64,000 nt of DNA, from the IMG/VR virus record IMGVR_UViG_3300010430_000007, positions 1 to 64,000 of that record; one strand, 5' to 3'. The stretch is from a virus. Below are positions 48,095 through 55,579 of this stretch, piece after piece. The stretch's first letter is position 1. Every line of letters starts with the position of its first letter. The position numbers and the translations under genes were made by a program. The notes under the pieces are model-generated. The model was given only the letters and a program-made list of their open reading frames with translations. It searched no databases and was not told the DNA's origin.

Positions 48095-48553
48095 TTACCA
48101 CTCAAAAGACTTCTCAAAATCGCTAACGGTAATTAAATCTTCTCCTATAGAAATTCTAAACTGCTTAAGGTATTCATAAATTTCATCATGACTAAATTGT
48201 TTGTCGATATGCTCTATTTTGTATGATGTATAATAGCTACTCCCAAATCCACCACCTGCAATTTCAGATGATAAGTGCTCAAGTAGCTCGTTGGATACTA
48301 ATGGATAATCCTCTTCGCTATCATCTTCCTCTAATACATATAGGTCGATAGAGCTCATTCCAAGTATATCTAGAATAGTTCCACTACTTGTACTTGTGTC
48401 TCCTGCACACTCGTAACACCCTCTTCCATTGTTTTTGGTAATTCTGAATTTTGCTGATTCTATACCAACATCTGACAAAATCAATATCAATTCAGAAAGT
48501 TTTAAATCTCCATGTTTTTGTTTAAGTTCTTTAATTTCATTTAAAATACTCAT
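48095..48553 (-). CDS. Hypothetical protein, 152 aa
   Basis: Begins MSILNEIKELKQKHGD. A Gly/Ser-rich loop EIAGGGFGSSYYTSYKIEH and a CYECAG pair are notable, but no family is recognised. ATG at 48553 behind TTAGGAGG. Confidence 0.6.
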   Translation of the reverse strand: MSILNEIKELKQKHGDLKLSELILILSDVGIESAKFRITKNNGRGCYECAGDTSTSSGTILDILGMSSIDLYVLEEDDSEEDYPLVSNELLEHLSSEIAGGGFGSSYYTSYKIEHIDKQFSHDEIYEYLKQFRISIGEDLITVSDFEKSFEW

Positions 48554-48581
48554 AATTAATCCTCCTAATATTTTATAATTT

Positions 48582-48610
48582 ATTCTAACATAATTACTTT
48601 TATTTGTCAA
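48582..48610 (-). promoter_or_regulatory. Sigma-A-like promoter
   Basis: TTGACA, 17 nt, TAGAAT; for the 152-aa gene and the mini-NTPase. Confidence 0.78.
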
Positions 48611-48630
48611 GTGTTGTTTTAGTTGATTTT

Positions 48631-48816
48631 CTAATCATTAATCCTCCTCACTAAAATGCCATCTGTATCACAATAATAATGACATGTTGGACACGCAACT
48701 CTCGATTGAGTGTATAATCCTTTGTCTATGATTTCTATGTCTGACGCATTAAAAGAGAACTGCGTACTACACTTTATGCATGTCGTTTTTCTATCGTCTA
48801 GATTTAATATCTTCAT
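48631..48816 (-). CDS. Zinc-ribbon protein, 61 aa
   Basis: TTCIKCSTQFSF (residues about 11-22) and VACPTCHYYCD (about 41-51), a rubredoxin-like ribbon. ATG at 48816 behind AAAGGAGGG. Confidence 0.65.
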   Translation of the reverse strand: MKILNLDDRKTTCIKCSTQFSFNASDIEIIDKGLYTQSRVACPTCHYYCDTDGILVRRIND

Positions 48817-48838
48817 AAGCCCTCCTTTTATTTTACAC

Positions 48839-48856
48839 ATGAATTATCAATTTCAT
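48839..48856 (-). repeat. 18-bp junction dyad, copy 43
   Basis: ATGAAA-TTGATA-ATTCAT. Confidence 0.68.
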
Positions 48857-48861
48857 GTTGT

Positions 48862-49035
48862 TTATTCTACTGTGGATACATCCCAGTCGTATTCTTCTCC
48901 AATTACATAAGAATCTTCTTCATAGTCTTCAATATTATCTCCGTCTATAAATTTCTCTAAAGCTTCGGCTTTATTTTCTGCTTCAATTATAGAGACTCTT
49001 GTCTGCCTACAATCATATTTTATAATATATTTCAT
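48862..49035 (-). CDS. Acidic hypothetical protein, 57 aa
   Basis: Begins MKYIIKYDCRQTRVSIIEAE, the strand-helix pattern common in small phage proteins; the tail is very acidic (DNIEDYEEDSYVIGEEYDWD). ATG behind AAAGGAGA. Confidence 0.62.
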   Translation of the reverse strand: MKYIIKYDCRQTRVSIIEAENKAEALEKFIDGDNIEDYEEDSYVIGEEYDWDVSTVE

Positions 49036-49055
49036 ACTATCTCCTTTCTACGTCT

Positions 49056-49073
49056 ATGAAATAACTGTTTCAT
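49056..49073 (-). repeat. 18-bp junction dyad, copy 44
   Basis: ATGAAA-CAGTTA-TTTCAT. Confidence 0.75.
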
Positions 49074-49078
49074 TTGGT

Positions 49079-49345
49079 TTATTTACCTGCCTCTATGTAA
49101 TACCCGTTGGTGTTATTTTTAGAGACTCCAAGAACTTTCTCTACAATTCTTCTTTCATCAATCCACTTTACAGTAAGTCTAGTTGTATTAGAAGCGTCAA
49201 CTCTTACTCCACATCCAGAACATGCATGACTGCATTGATATGTTGGATATGGCTCACCACATTTATTACACACATTGACCTCGTGAAAATTTCCATCTGT
49301 AAATCTGTATTTTGCTCTTACTCCTTTTGGTTTGATTGTATTCAT
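49079..49345 (-). CDS. Zinc-ribbon protein, 88 aa
   Basis: VCNKCGEPYPTYQCSHACSGCGVRV (first cysteine near residue 26) forms a zinc ribbon; the C-terminal part is basic. ATG at 49345 behind AAGGAGGA. Unknown function. Confidence 0.65.
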   Translation of the reverse strand: MNTIKPKGVRAKYRFTDGNFHEVNVCNKCGEPYPTYQCSHACSGCGVRVDASNTTRLTVKWIDERRIVEKVLGVSKNNTNGYYIEAGK

Positions 49346-49370
49346 CTTGTCCTCCTTCATCTTATATATA

Positions 49371-49400
49371 ATTATACCATGACCAAAACTTATTTGTCAA
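49371..49400 (-). promoter_or_regulatory. Sigma-A-like promoter
   Basis: TTGACA, 18 nt, TATAAT; for genes 49345 to 48631. Confidence 0.75.
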
Positions 49401-49668
49401 GGATTATTTCTAGCCTTTTAGTTATAAAATTATTATAAGTCTGTGGTCTATCAATTAATTTATTTATACCATCTAACTGACCCTCTATGTTTTTACATAA
49501 ATCAATCAGAGCAGAAAACCTATTTCTCTCATTTTTGTCAAAAGCTTCGTACATTTCTTTGTCGTAATTTTCTCCGTTAAACAGTTTCTTTCTTTCATTG
49601 ATTGCATTTTCTTTATCTTTTTCAAGTCTCTCTATAAGCCTCAATATTTCTTTAGTATCTTGTAGCAT
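49390..49668 (-). CDS. Helical hypothetical protein, 92 aa
   Basis: Begins MLQDTKEILRLIERLEK; coiled-coil N-terminus. ATG at 49668 follows ATGGAGG. The last codons carry the -35 of the next promoter. Confidence 0.58.
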   Translation of the reverse strand: MLQDTKEILRLIERLEKDKENAINERKKLFNGENYDKEMYEAFDKNERNRFSALIDLCKNIEGQLDGINKLIDRPQTYNNFITKRLEIILDK

Positions 49669-49735
49669 AATTACCTCCATTTTTCTATTTTTAACTTTAT
49701 AGTATTTCCAACACTTGTAGCCATTCAAACTCACG

Positions 49736-49753
49736 ATGAAATAGCCGTTTCAA
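49736..49753 (-). repeat. 18-bp junction dyad, copy 45
   Basis: TTGAAA-CGGCTA-TTTCAT. Confidence 0.7.
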
Positions 49754-49760
49754 GTGGTTA

Positions 49761-50000
49761 TTAGTAATAATCAACAACTTCAACCTTCACGAAAGATGTT
49801 TTAGAAATATTGATTACGCCTACATTTTCTATGTTTATTTGTCCATTTAATCCTTTTTGATAGCAATCTTTAACTAGTTGTTCAAAATCCTGTCTTTGTT
49901 GATTTGTATCTTCGAGTTCGTTTTCGAAAAAATCAGTGTCATACGTTTCTTTTACACCACTATCATACAAAACAATAAATCTTAATGCATATTTGTTCAT
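49761..50000 (-). CDS. Hypothetical protein, 79 aa
   Basis: Begins MNKYALRFIVLYDSGVKET; beta-rich ends. ATG at 50000 behind AAAGGTGGT, which is also the end of the tiny ORF upstream. Confidence 0.6.
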   Translation of the reverse strand: MNKYALRFIVLYDSGVKETYDTDFFENELEDTNQQRQDFEQLVKDCYQKGLNGQINIENVGVINISKTSFVKVEVVDYY

Positions 50001-50001
50001 A

Positions 50002-50061
50002 TTATTTACCACCTTTCTTAAATCTTCTCATCATAATTCCAATTTTAATCTTATTACTCAT
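50002..50061 (-). CDS. Possible 19-codon basic peptide
   Basis: MSNKIKIGIMMRRFKKGGK with a proper GGAGG site, filling the gap between two genes. It may be a peptide or simply a leader that carries the next ribosome site. Confidence 0.3.
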   Translation of the reverse strand: MSNKIKIGIMMRRFKKGGK

Positions 50062-50071
50062 CACAATCCTC

Positions 50072-50272
50072 CTAAATATCCAACATATAACCAGTTGGAG
50101 TGTAGCCAAATCTTTCACAAATTCTATCAATAATACTTTTAACTGTATAAACATTGACATCTAAATCGCCCAAGCTGACAGTAACTACTTCTTCACGAAT
50201 CATTACATTTTGTACATCAATGTCATAGAAATACAATTCGTTATATATTACCTTTTCAAGATTGTTCATCAT
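50072..50272 (-). CDS. Hypothetical protein, 66 aa
   Basis: Begins MMNNLEKVIYNELYFYDID. ATG behind ATAGGAGG. Unknown function. Confidence 0.6.
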   Translation of the reverse strand: MMNNLEKVIYNELYFYDIDVQNVMIREEVVTVSLGDLDVNVYTVKSIIDRICERFGYTPTGYMLDI

Positions 50273-50279
50273 AATCCTC

Positions 50280-50531
50280 CTATTTCAATAACTCAGCCAA
50301 TTCGTCTTCCAGTCTAGTCTTCTGTAAGTTCCAGTATTCTTTTAAAACTTCTAAGTCCCTAGGCAATAACTCTGTTTTAGACATATGCTCCGAGAATTCT
50401 TCGCCATAAGCAAGATAGAACTCATCCATATAACTTCTTGTAGCAAAATCAATTTTCTTTTCTATATCCTCTATTTGACTACAAATACTTGCAATTTCTT
50501 TAGCTTTTTTAATTTGTTCATCTTTACTCAT
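50280..50531 (-). CDS. Helical hypothetical protein, 83 aa
   Basis: Begins MSKDEQIKKAKEIASICSQ; coiled-coil rich. Start ATG at 50531 has better spacing from GAGGAGG than the one before it. It overlaps the end of the upstream gene. Confidence 0.6.
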   Translation of the reverse strand: MSKDEQIKKAKEIASICSQIEDIEKKIDFATRSYMDEFYLAYGEEFSEHMSKTELLPRDLEVLKEYWNLQKTRLEDELAELLK

Positions 50532-50748
50532 CATAATCCTCCTCAAATAATCCTCTTAACGACTCCAGCTCTTCCTTCCCTAAGTTTTTAACAGCATCTA
50601 AATCCATTTCGTCCAACTCTCCAATTGCTTCGTCATAACTGTATTGTTTCAACGCGTCCTCAATAATCATAGCACAATCTACACACTCGTTGTCGCTGTT
50701 TAATGCTGTATAGTTTCCACATGTTACGCAAGTTCCTTCATGATTCAT
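50524..50748 (-). CDS. Zinc-knuckle protein, 74 aa
   Basis: EGTCVTCGNYTALNSDNECVDCA at the N-terminus is a clean four-cysteine ribbon, then an acidic helix. ATG at 50748 behind AAAGGAGG. Confidence 0.65.
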   Translation of the reverse strand: MNHEGTCVTCGNYTALNSDNECVDCAMIIEDALKQYSYDEAIGELDEMDLDAVKNLGKEELESLRGLFEEDYDE

Positions 50749-50749
50749 A

Positions 50750-51028
50750 TTAATTTTCCTCCTTTGACAAGTCTTCCAATATCTTAGCAATCTCATTGTA
50801 TGCAGATAGTTTGTGATTCAAATCATCCATCATATCAGAATAATAGTCTCTGTTCTCCAAAAGCTCTCTGTATTGCGAATAAGAAATTTCTTCTCCTTTT
50901 GAATGCTCTTCTCTAATTTCTATTAGTCTATCATCTGCCTCATTCCATAGTGTGTTGTAATGAGTTCTGTAACTAGCTATATCGTCTCTCTGCTTTTTAA
51001 TGATTACAACTGCACTTTCTAAATTCAT
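50750..51028 (-). CDS. Helical hypothetical protein, 92 aa
   Basis: Begins MNLESAVVIIKKQRDDIAS; mostly helix. First gene after the promoter at 51062. Confidence 0.6.
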   Translation of the reverse strand: MNLESAVVIIKKQRDDIASYRTHYNTLWNEADDRLIEIREEHSKGEEISYSQYRELLENRDYYSDMMDDLNHKLSAYNEIAKILEDLSKEEN

Positions 51029-51061
51029 TTCATTTCCTCCTCAATCTCTCTTATTAATTAT

Positions 51062-51090
51062 ATTATACTGCTTGTTTAATCGTGTGTCAA
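51062..51090 (-). promoter_or_regulatory. Sigma-A-like promoter
   Basis: TTGACA, 17 nt, TATAAT (both hexamers perfect); drives genes 51028 to 49390. Confidence 0.85.
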
Positions 51091-51098
51091 TGGTTATT

Positions 51099-51410
51099 TT
51101 AATCTTTTATCATTTTAATTCCAGTTTCTTTTTCTAGCATTCTCACCACATCATGTTTTTTGATGACTTTTCTTACGTTCATATGTTTCAACAACACATT
51201 TTTCATATCTTCTTTTGTATTCATAGTTCCAACAATTCTACAACATGATTCACAATATAGAGACCATTTGTCTGAGCAACCAGTATGCTTTACAACTCTG
51301 TAAACTATATGAAGACCTCTTTCATCTATTGGTGAACATATAATCATATCACCGTGATAAAACTTGAGTCTTCGTTTTTGATTCTTGAAATCTAAATAAT
51401 ATTCTTTCAC
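51099..51410 (-). CDS. Hypothetical protein, 103 aa, GTG start
   Basis: Reads KEYYLDFKNQKRRLKFYHGD. CSDKWSLYCESCCRIVG may bind zinc. GTG is seven bases after GGAGG. Monocistronic. Confidence 0.6.
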   Translation of the reverse strand: MKEYYLDFKNQKRRLKFYHGDMIICSPIDERGLHIVYRVVKHTGCSDKWSLYCESCCRIVGTMNTKEDMKNVLLKHMNVRKVIKKHDVVRMLEKETGIKMIKD

Positions 51411-51439
51411 ATTCTTACCTCCGTTTTATTTTATAATTA

Positions 51440-51468
51440 ATTTTACCACGTATAGTATACCATGTCAA
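51440..51468 (-). promoter_or_regulatory. Sigma-A-like promoter
   Basis: TTGACA, 17 nt, TAAAAT; the spacer contains GTATAC-TATAC, a possible operator. Confidence 0.7.
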
Positions 51469-51507
51469 CACTTTTATGTAATTTATTTTGATTATTTTTA
51501 ACTTCAG

Positions 51508-51525
51508 ATGAAAGCAAGATTTCAT
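51508..51525 (-). repeat. 18-bp junction dyad, copy 46
   Basis: ATGAAA-TCTTGC-TTTCAT, downstream of a terminator and upstream of a promoter. Confidence 0.75.
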
Positions 51526-51539
51526 GTGGTTTTTGTAAT

Positions 51540-51565
51540 AAAAAAGAGCCCTAATATAAGGACTC
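51540..51565 (-). terminator. Rho-independent terminator
   Basis: GAGTCC-TTATATTA-GGGCTC then six T; the stop TAG of the zinc ORF is in the loop. Confidence 0.82.
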
Positions 51566-51733
51566 TAGTTTCAAATTTTTTAACTGTTTTATTCTGCCTG
51601 TTGATTCAATATCATAGCACTCTTCGCACAACTCTAATTTTGCTCTTGCAACATAACTAACTTTATCTTTCAAATCTTTTTGCCTCAATCGTCTTCCGCA
51701 TCTATCACAACTTGATATTGAGTTAGATTCTAC
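51551..51733 (-). pseudogene. Zinc-ribbon frame without a start, behind an in-frame TGA
   Basis: Sixty codons reading VESNSISSCDRCGRRLRQKD ... LELCEECYDIES, a convincing zinc-ribbon protein, but with no AUG, GUG or UUG ahead of the first cysteine pair and no ribosome site. It is in frame with the preceding gene and separated from it only by TGA (51734-51736). Options: TGA read-through making a C-terminal zinc domain, a lost start (an ATG lies at the junction one base out of frame), or AUA initiation at 51718. Confidence 0.5.
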
Positions 51734-51937
51734 TCATTTGGTATCGACTTCTTTTTCTTGCCAATCATATTGCCCCAACGTCTTAAAAACTTTTATATGC
51801 CCTATCTCATCACACCCAGAAAACTGTGACCTAAACCTAGAGTGTTCAAACCATATAGTGTAATCACTGTCTTTTGAGCACAATTTTCGTGGTTGATTGT
51901 CTATCATCCAATTAATACATTCTTTAACACCTGTCAT
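51734..51937 (-). CDS. Hypothetical protein, 67 aa
   Basis: Begins MTGVKECINWMIDNQPRKL; ends LGQYDWQEKEVDTK before TGA. ATG behind AAAGGAGA. Small domain of unknown function; may extend by read-through into the zinc frame. Confidence 0.6.
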   Translation of the reverse strand: MTGVKECINWMIDNQPRKLCSKDSDYTIWFEHSRFRSQFSGCDEIGHIKVFKTLGQYDWQEKEVDTK

Positions 51938-51963
51938 ATTTTATCTCCTTTAATTAAAACCCA

Positions 51964-51981
51964 ATGAAATTGGCATTTTAT
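51964..51981 (-). repeat. 18-bp junction dyad, copy 47
   Basis: ATAAAA-TGCCAA-TTTCAT, just after an HNH gene. Confidence 0.7.
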
Positions 51982-51983
51982 CA

Positions 51984-52718
51984 TTACTTGTTTAACTCCA
52001 TAATTACCTTTGCACCGTGCTTTTCTATAAAAGTGAATGTATATCCATTTATCGGACTTTTTCTTTTTCCGCTTAAATACATGCTTATATCAGGTGCTCT
52101 TATATTTAAGGCTTTTCCAGCTTTACATTGCGAATCAAATATCTCACCGGTTTCATTGCATAGAATTCTTTGTTTTCTCGTACTTATAAATTTGAAGTTC
52201 GGGTCATCGAATTTTGTTCTAATCCAATCCTCTTTTACCTCATCATAATATCTAACCTTTACACCATTCGAGTCGCATGCTTTACCTCTACAAGAGTACG
52301 CTATACTTCTATGGTCTATTCCCATCTTTACAGCCAATGCCTTTCCCGTTGGGTATATCTTAATTACTTTGTCATCTTCTACAATACAACATTGTTTACT
52401 CTTAGGGTATAATCCATTATTTCTTACGTGCGTCATGTTTTCTAGAGGGGTACACCATTCAAGATTGTCCACCCTATTATTTGACTTGTTTGCATCCTTA
52501 TGATTCACCTGTGGTTTATTTTCTGGATTCGGTATGAACACAGTGGCTATTATTCTATGCCTTCCATGTATGACACCATATCCCATACCTAAGTCTATCG
52601 ATGTTTTTACATATCCATCTTTATCTGGTTTATTTGACAAAGGTTTTCCTTTCTTGCCAATTACAGTGCCATAATTAGATATTTTATACCCATTGATTTC
52701 CTTCCATATTTCTTTGAT
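51984..52718 (-). CDS. HNH/NUMOD homing endonuclease with apparent AUC start
   Basis: Free-standing intron-type endonuclease: an N-terminal NUMOD4 motif ([17 protein letters not shown], residues 3-19), an HNH core ([20 protein letters not shown], then [18 protein letters not shown]) and C-terminal NUMOD1-like repeats ([25 protein letters not shown]). An in-frame TAA bounds the frame at 52719-52721, and no AUG, GUG or UUG lies before the NUMOD4 motif. ATC at 52718 is eight bases after TAGGAGG. TTG at 52640 would delete NUMOD4. Confidence 0.82.
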   Translation of the reverse strand: MKEIWKEINGYKISNYGTVIGKKGKPLSNKPDKDGYVKTSIDLGMGYGVIHGRHRIIATVFIPNPENKPQVNHKDANKSNNRVDNLEWCTPLENMTHVRNNGLYPKSKQCCIVEDDKVIKIYPTGKALAVKMGIDHRSIAYSCRGKACDSNGVKVRYYDEVKEDWIRTKFDDPNFKFISTRKQRILCNETGEIFDSQCKAGKALNIRAPDISMYLSGKRKSPINGYTFTFIEKHGAKVIMELNK

Positions 52719-52769
52719 TTATTTATCCTCCTACGATGTTTATTATCTCTGTGGTTTCATTATGTTTAA

Positions 52770-52946
52770 CTAGAATGGTAAATTAAAACCAATTACATCT
52801 CTAGTCAAAACGATATCGCCATCTATTTCTAATTCCATTTTAATACTCTTGTCACTATATTCGTCTGGTTTGACTACGAAATTAATGTCAATATCACAGT
52901 CGTCAAGACATTGCTTAAATAGCTTTAGAAATTCATTTTTGTTCAC
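52770..52946 (-). CDS. Hypothetical protein, 58 aa, GTG start
   Basis: Reads NKNEFLKLFKQCLDDCDIDI, then a small beta domain (KMELEIDGDIVLTRDVIGF). GTG seven bases after GGGAGG. Unknown function. Confidence 0.58.
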   Translation of the reverse strand: MNKNEFLKLFKQCLDDCDIDINFVVKPDEYSDKSIKMELEIDGDIVLTRDVIGFNLPF

Positions 52947-52974
52947 ATTAATCCTCCCTTAAATTGTGTTTAAT

Positions 52975-53367
52975 TTACTTTTGTCTATTCAAATATTCAC
53001 TAACTGAATACAAACTAATAAACGTTTTTCCACCATTAGTCTTAACCATCTTAGAAACTGCTCCAAGTGAACGTCTTTGTCCTTCAGTGAAGAATTCTCC
53101 TCTATCTTCATCTAAAACACAAAATAGCGTCTTTTGTGGTTGTTTATTGCTATCATCTACAACCTCGGCAATTGAATATACACCTGTCATCTTTGGTGTA
53201 ATTACATACAGTACAAAATCACACTCATTGCGTTGTTTAATTTCTTCTTCCATACACTCTGGAGTCCAATCATCTACAACCGGGTTGAAGTAATCAATTT
53301 CCAACATTTCAATTAAATCACTTCTCCATTCGCTTTCATTGCAAGTTCCGCCTAAAAATACTTTCAT
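52975..53367 (-). CDS. Nucleoside 2-deoxyribosyltransferase-like protein, 130 aa
   Basis: Begins MKVFLGGTCNESEWRSDLIE and continues IDYFNPVVDDWTPECMEEE, VLYVITPKMTGVYSIAEVVD, LFCVLDEDRG: the Rossmann-like pattern of the nucleoside deoxyribosyltransferase / phage YtoQ-like family. It may exchange or hydrolyse nucleobases or sense nucleotides. ATG at 53367 behind TTAGGAGG. Confidence 0.75.
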   Translation of the reverse strand: MKVFLGGTCNESEWRSDLIEMLEIDYFNPVVDDWTPECMEEEIKQRNECDFVLYVITPKMTGVYSIAEVVDDSNKQPQKTLFCVLDEDRGEFFTEGQRRSLGAVSKMVKTNGGKTFISLYSVSEYLNRQK

Positions 53368-53377
53368 AATACTCCTC

Positions 53378-53836
53378 CTAAATAGTCTCTCCATCCCAAT
53401 TTTTAATAATCACATTGAATCCACATTTTTGCAACTGATGAGTTGATTCTCTATACGTTTTTACATTTGCCCCGTAGAAGGTATGGGTACTGAGGTACGT
53501 CCCCCAGCTATCATCATCTTCTTTTGATTTAATCCATCCATTACAAACTCTTCCGCCGATTTTGTCTTCTTCGTCAAATCTTAGGTAATGTGTATCAGAC
53601 TCAATTCCACAATTAACCAATTCATCCCAATTATTAATTAATGTCGCATCTGGATATAATTCAAATAATGGAGTATCTCTCAGTCTAATCTCTTCTTCTG
53701 TCAGTTCTATTGGCTTCTCTTGTGGAGCTCCAAACTCAATGTAGTCACTAAATTGCTCATATTTTTTACTTGAGCTTCTGTTGTTACTTTTATTCATTCT
53801 ACTGAAGCTCTGATTGTTCCTTCTGTGTTTAGCCAT
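53378..53836 (-). CDS. Hypothetical protein, 152 aa
   Basis: Basic, Asn/Arg/Ser-rich, probably disordered head (MAKHRRNNQSFSRMNKSNN), then a globular part with several Trp and Tyr. ATG behind AAAGGAGA. Unknown function. Confidence 0.6.
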   Translation of the reverse strand: MAKHRRNNQSFSRMNKSNNRSSSKKYEQFSDYIEFGAPQEKPIELTEEEIRLRDTPLFELYPDATLINNWDELVNCGIESDTHYLRFDEEDKIGGRVCNGWIKSKEDDDSWGTYLSTHTFYGANVKTYRESTHQLQKCGFNVIIKNWDGETI

Positions 53837-54026
53837 TTTTATTCTCCTTTAAATGTCTTTCAACGGAATATAGTCTATTATCTATATTTTTTAAATGTCT
53901 AACTACTTCTTCGTTAATCTCTATCAGTTTACCTATACCCAAAAAATATCTTACAAGTTGTGACAGAATCGCAATTGCAATAAATAATCCAAGGATTATG
54001 ACAATAGCAACCAAAGTTTCTTTCAT
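53829..54026 (-). CDS. Membrane-anchored small protein, 65 aa
   Basis: MKETLVAIVIILGLFIAIAI is a membrane helix; the tail is a charged coiled coil. ATG at 54026 behind TTAGGAGG; overlaps the next gene by 8 bp. Confidence 0.62.
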   Translation of the reverse strand: MKETLVAIVIILGLFIAIAILSQLVRYFLGIGKLIEINEEVVRHLKNIDNRLYSVERHLKENKNG

Positions 54027-54036
54027 TTTAATCCTC

Positions 54037-54270
54037 CTAAGTCCAAATCCAACCTTTTTCACTATTAATAACCAACTCATACAATTCATCATCTGTAATC
54101 TCAACCAACTCAACAGAACCAGTTCTCCAAAAATATTCTTGATTACCTTTAGTATACATGTGTTTTATACCTACTTCTAATAGTTCTTTTGATATCGCAT
54201 ATAAATGTCCATCTGGTCTAGAACCAAACTCATATTCAGTTACAGGCGTTCTATATAATGCTCTAATCAT
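54037..54270 (-). CDS. Hypothetical protein, 77 aa
   Basis: Begins MIRALYRTPVTEYEFG; beta/alpha with an acidic end. ATG at 54270 behind CTAGGAGG, overlapping the upstream stop by 4 bp (ATGA). Confidence 0.6.
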   Translation of the reverse strand: MIRALYRTPVTEYEFGSRPDGHLYAISKELLEVGIKHMYTKGNQEYFWRTGSVELVEITDDELYELVINSEKGWIWT

Positions 54271-54434
54271 AATAATCCTCCTAGTAAACAATATTGATAT
54301 AGTATAATTCCAAGTAATCCAGCTAAAAATAGCGTTGCTCCAACCTTTTTCTTTGTTGGTTTTATTGAAAATTCTTCACTACAGCTAAAGCAATACATTA
54401 GAGCTATAGATGCAATATAATATATAAAAATCAT
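54267..54434 (-). CDS. Two-helix membrane protein, 55 aa
   Basis: MIFIYYIASIALMYCFSC and VGATLFLAGLLGIILYQY flank a short basic loop. Strong AAAGGAGG site. Its final codons supply the ribosome site of the next gene. Confidence 0.62.
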   Translation of the reverse strand: MIFIYYIASIALMYCFSCSEEFSIKPTKKKVGATLFLAGLLGIILYQYCLLGGLL

Positions 54435-54458
54435 TTTAATCCTCCTTTAAAATTCCAC

Positions 54459-54476
54459 TTGAAATCTATGTTTTAT
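54459..54476 (-). repeat. 18-bp junction dyad, copy 48
   Basis: ATAAAA-CATAGA-TTTCAA. Confidence 0.65.
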
Positions 54477-54482
54477 CGTGTT

Positions 54483-54683
54483 TTAATAATCTTCTTGATT
54501 AATCACAATTACATTCGTTGCATTTGGATTTAAGATTAGCTTTGCATCTCCCATAATTCTTAAGCTACCATCTTTGTCTTGAGTGATTGAAATCTCATTT
54601 CCATTAACGTCAAATCTAACAACATTAGTTTCAACCTCTTTAATTTCGTCCTTGTAATTATCTAATTTTACAGTTGTTTTCAT
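54483..54683 (-). CDS. Hypothetical protein, 66 aa
   Basis: Begins MKTTVKLDNYKDEIKEVE; small beta protein ending NATNVIVINQEDY. First gene behind the promoter at 54706. Confidence 0.6.
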   Translation of the reverse strand: MKTTVKLDNYKDEIKEVETNVVRFDVNGNEISITQDKDGSLRIMGDAKLILNPNATNVIVINQEDY

Positions 54684-54705
54684 AACATCTCCTCCTTATA
54701 AATCA

Positions 54706-54734
54706 ATCATATCACAATATTGATGTGGTTGCAA
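54706..54734 (-). promoter_or_regulatory. Sigma-A-like promoter
   Basis: TTGCAA, 17 nt, TATGAT; drives genes 54683 to 51551. Confidence 0.72.
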
Positions 54735-54738
54735 GTGT

Positions 54739-55152
54739 TTATTTAACAATATTAATTATTTTATATCCTCTATGTTTCATTTCGCTTCTGATTATTTTAT
54801 CAGAAATTAAATAGTTATACTCGTTCATAATTTGAAATTTTAATTGTTGTAGGTTTTCAATCTGGGAATCAATATTCTTAATTATTCTAATATTGTTGGT
54901 TGTTTTATACTCGTTTAACTTAAACTTTTCACTCATTAAAATAGCAATTTCCTTTTGAGTTTTTAAATAAGTTATATCCTCTTCGATTGACGATATTTTA
55001 TCCTTTGCACTCTTTATAAAGTTTATACTTTTATTTAAGTTGTCTTTGTATATTCTAGTCTTTATCTTTCTTCTAATAGTCGTGTTTGATGAAAATCCAT
55101 CACTATAAATCTTATATAGGTTTGACAACGCTTTTTTATCCATATTACCCAT
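54739..55152 (-). CDS. Coiled-coil protein, 137 aa
   Basis: Lysine/isoleucine-rich helical protein (SINFIKSAKDKISSIEED) likely to form a coiled coil. ATG behind TAGGAGGG. Unknown function. Confidence 0.6.
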   Translation of the reverse strand: MGNMDKKALSNLYKIYSDGFSSNTTIRRKIKTRIYKDNLNKSINFIKSAKDKISSIEEDITYLKTQKEIAILMSEKFKLNEYKTTNNIRIIKNIDSQIENLQQLKFQIMNEYNYLISDKIIRSEMKHRGYKIINIVK

Positions 55153-55160
55153 ATTCCCTC

Positions 55161-55562
55161 CTATTTCAATCTCATTTCCACACCATTTCTAGCCCACTTA
55201 TACTCATAATCTGTATCGCAATGTCTACATTTCCATTCTCTGAAGTCTTTATTAACCTCGTCAAAGAAATATCTATCGTTATATCCACTAAGCCTCATCA
55301 TGTTATAATCTCCATTAGAATGACAAATAGGACACCACGCTTTAGCATGCAAGTCGTTTCTATGTTGGCTATACTTAAACTCAAATATTACTTCAAAATC
55401 ACCTTTTTGAAATACTCTATCCTTTATGAATATGTCATTTCTCCAATATTCTAATACAAAGTTACCTGCTTTATTTCTCTTAGTAATTTCAACAATTTTT
55501 CCATCTGCTTTATTTGGGACTCTGTTTTTATTGTTTTCATTTTGAATCAATTTTATTTTCAT
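55161..55562 (-). CDS. Zinc-binding protein, 133 aa
   Basis: A beta-rich N-terminal half is followed by KAWCPICHSNGDYN and EWKCRHCDTDYE (residues about 75-118), a spaced four-cysteine ribbon. ATG behind GAGGAGAT. Unknown function. Confidence 0.62.
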   Translation of the reverse strand: MKIKLIQNENNKNRVPNKADGKIVEITKRNKAGNFVLEYWRNDIFIKDRVFQKGDFEVIFEFKYSQHRNDLHAKAWCPICHSNGDYNMMRLSGYNDRYFFDEVNKDFREWKCRHCDTDYEYKWARNGVEMRLK

Positions 55563-55579
55563 AATCTCCTCCTATTAAA

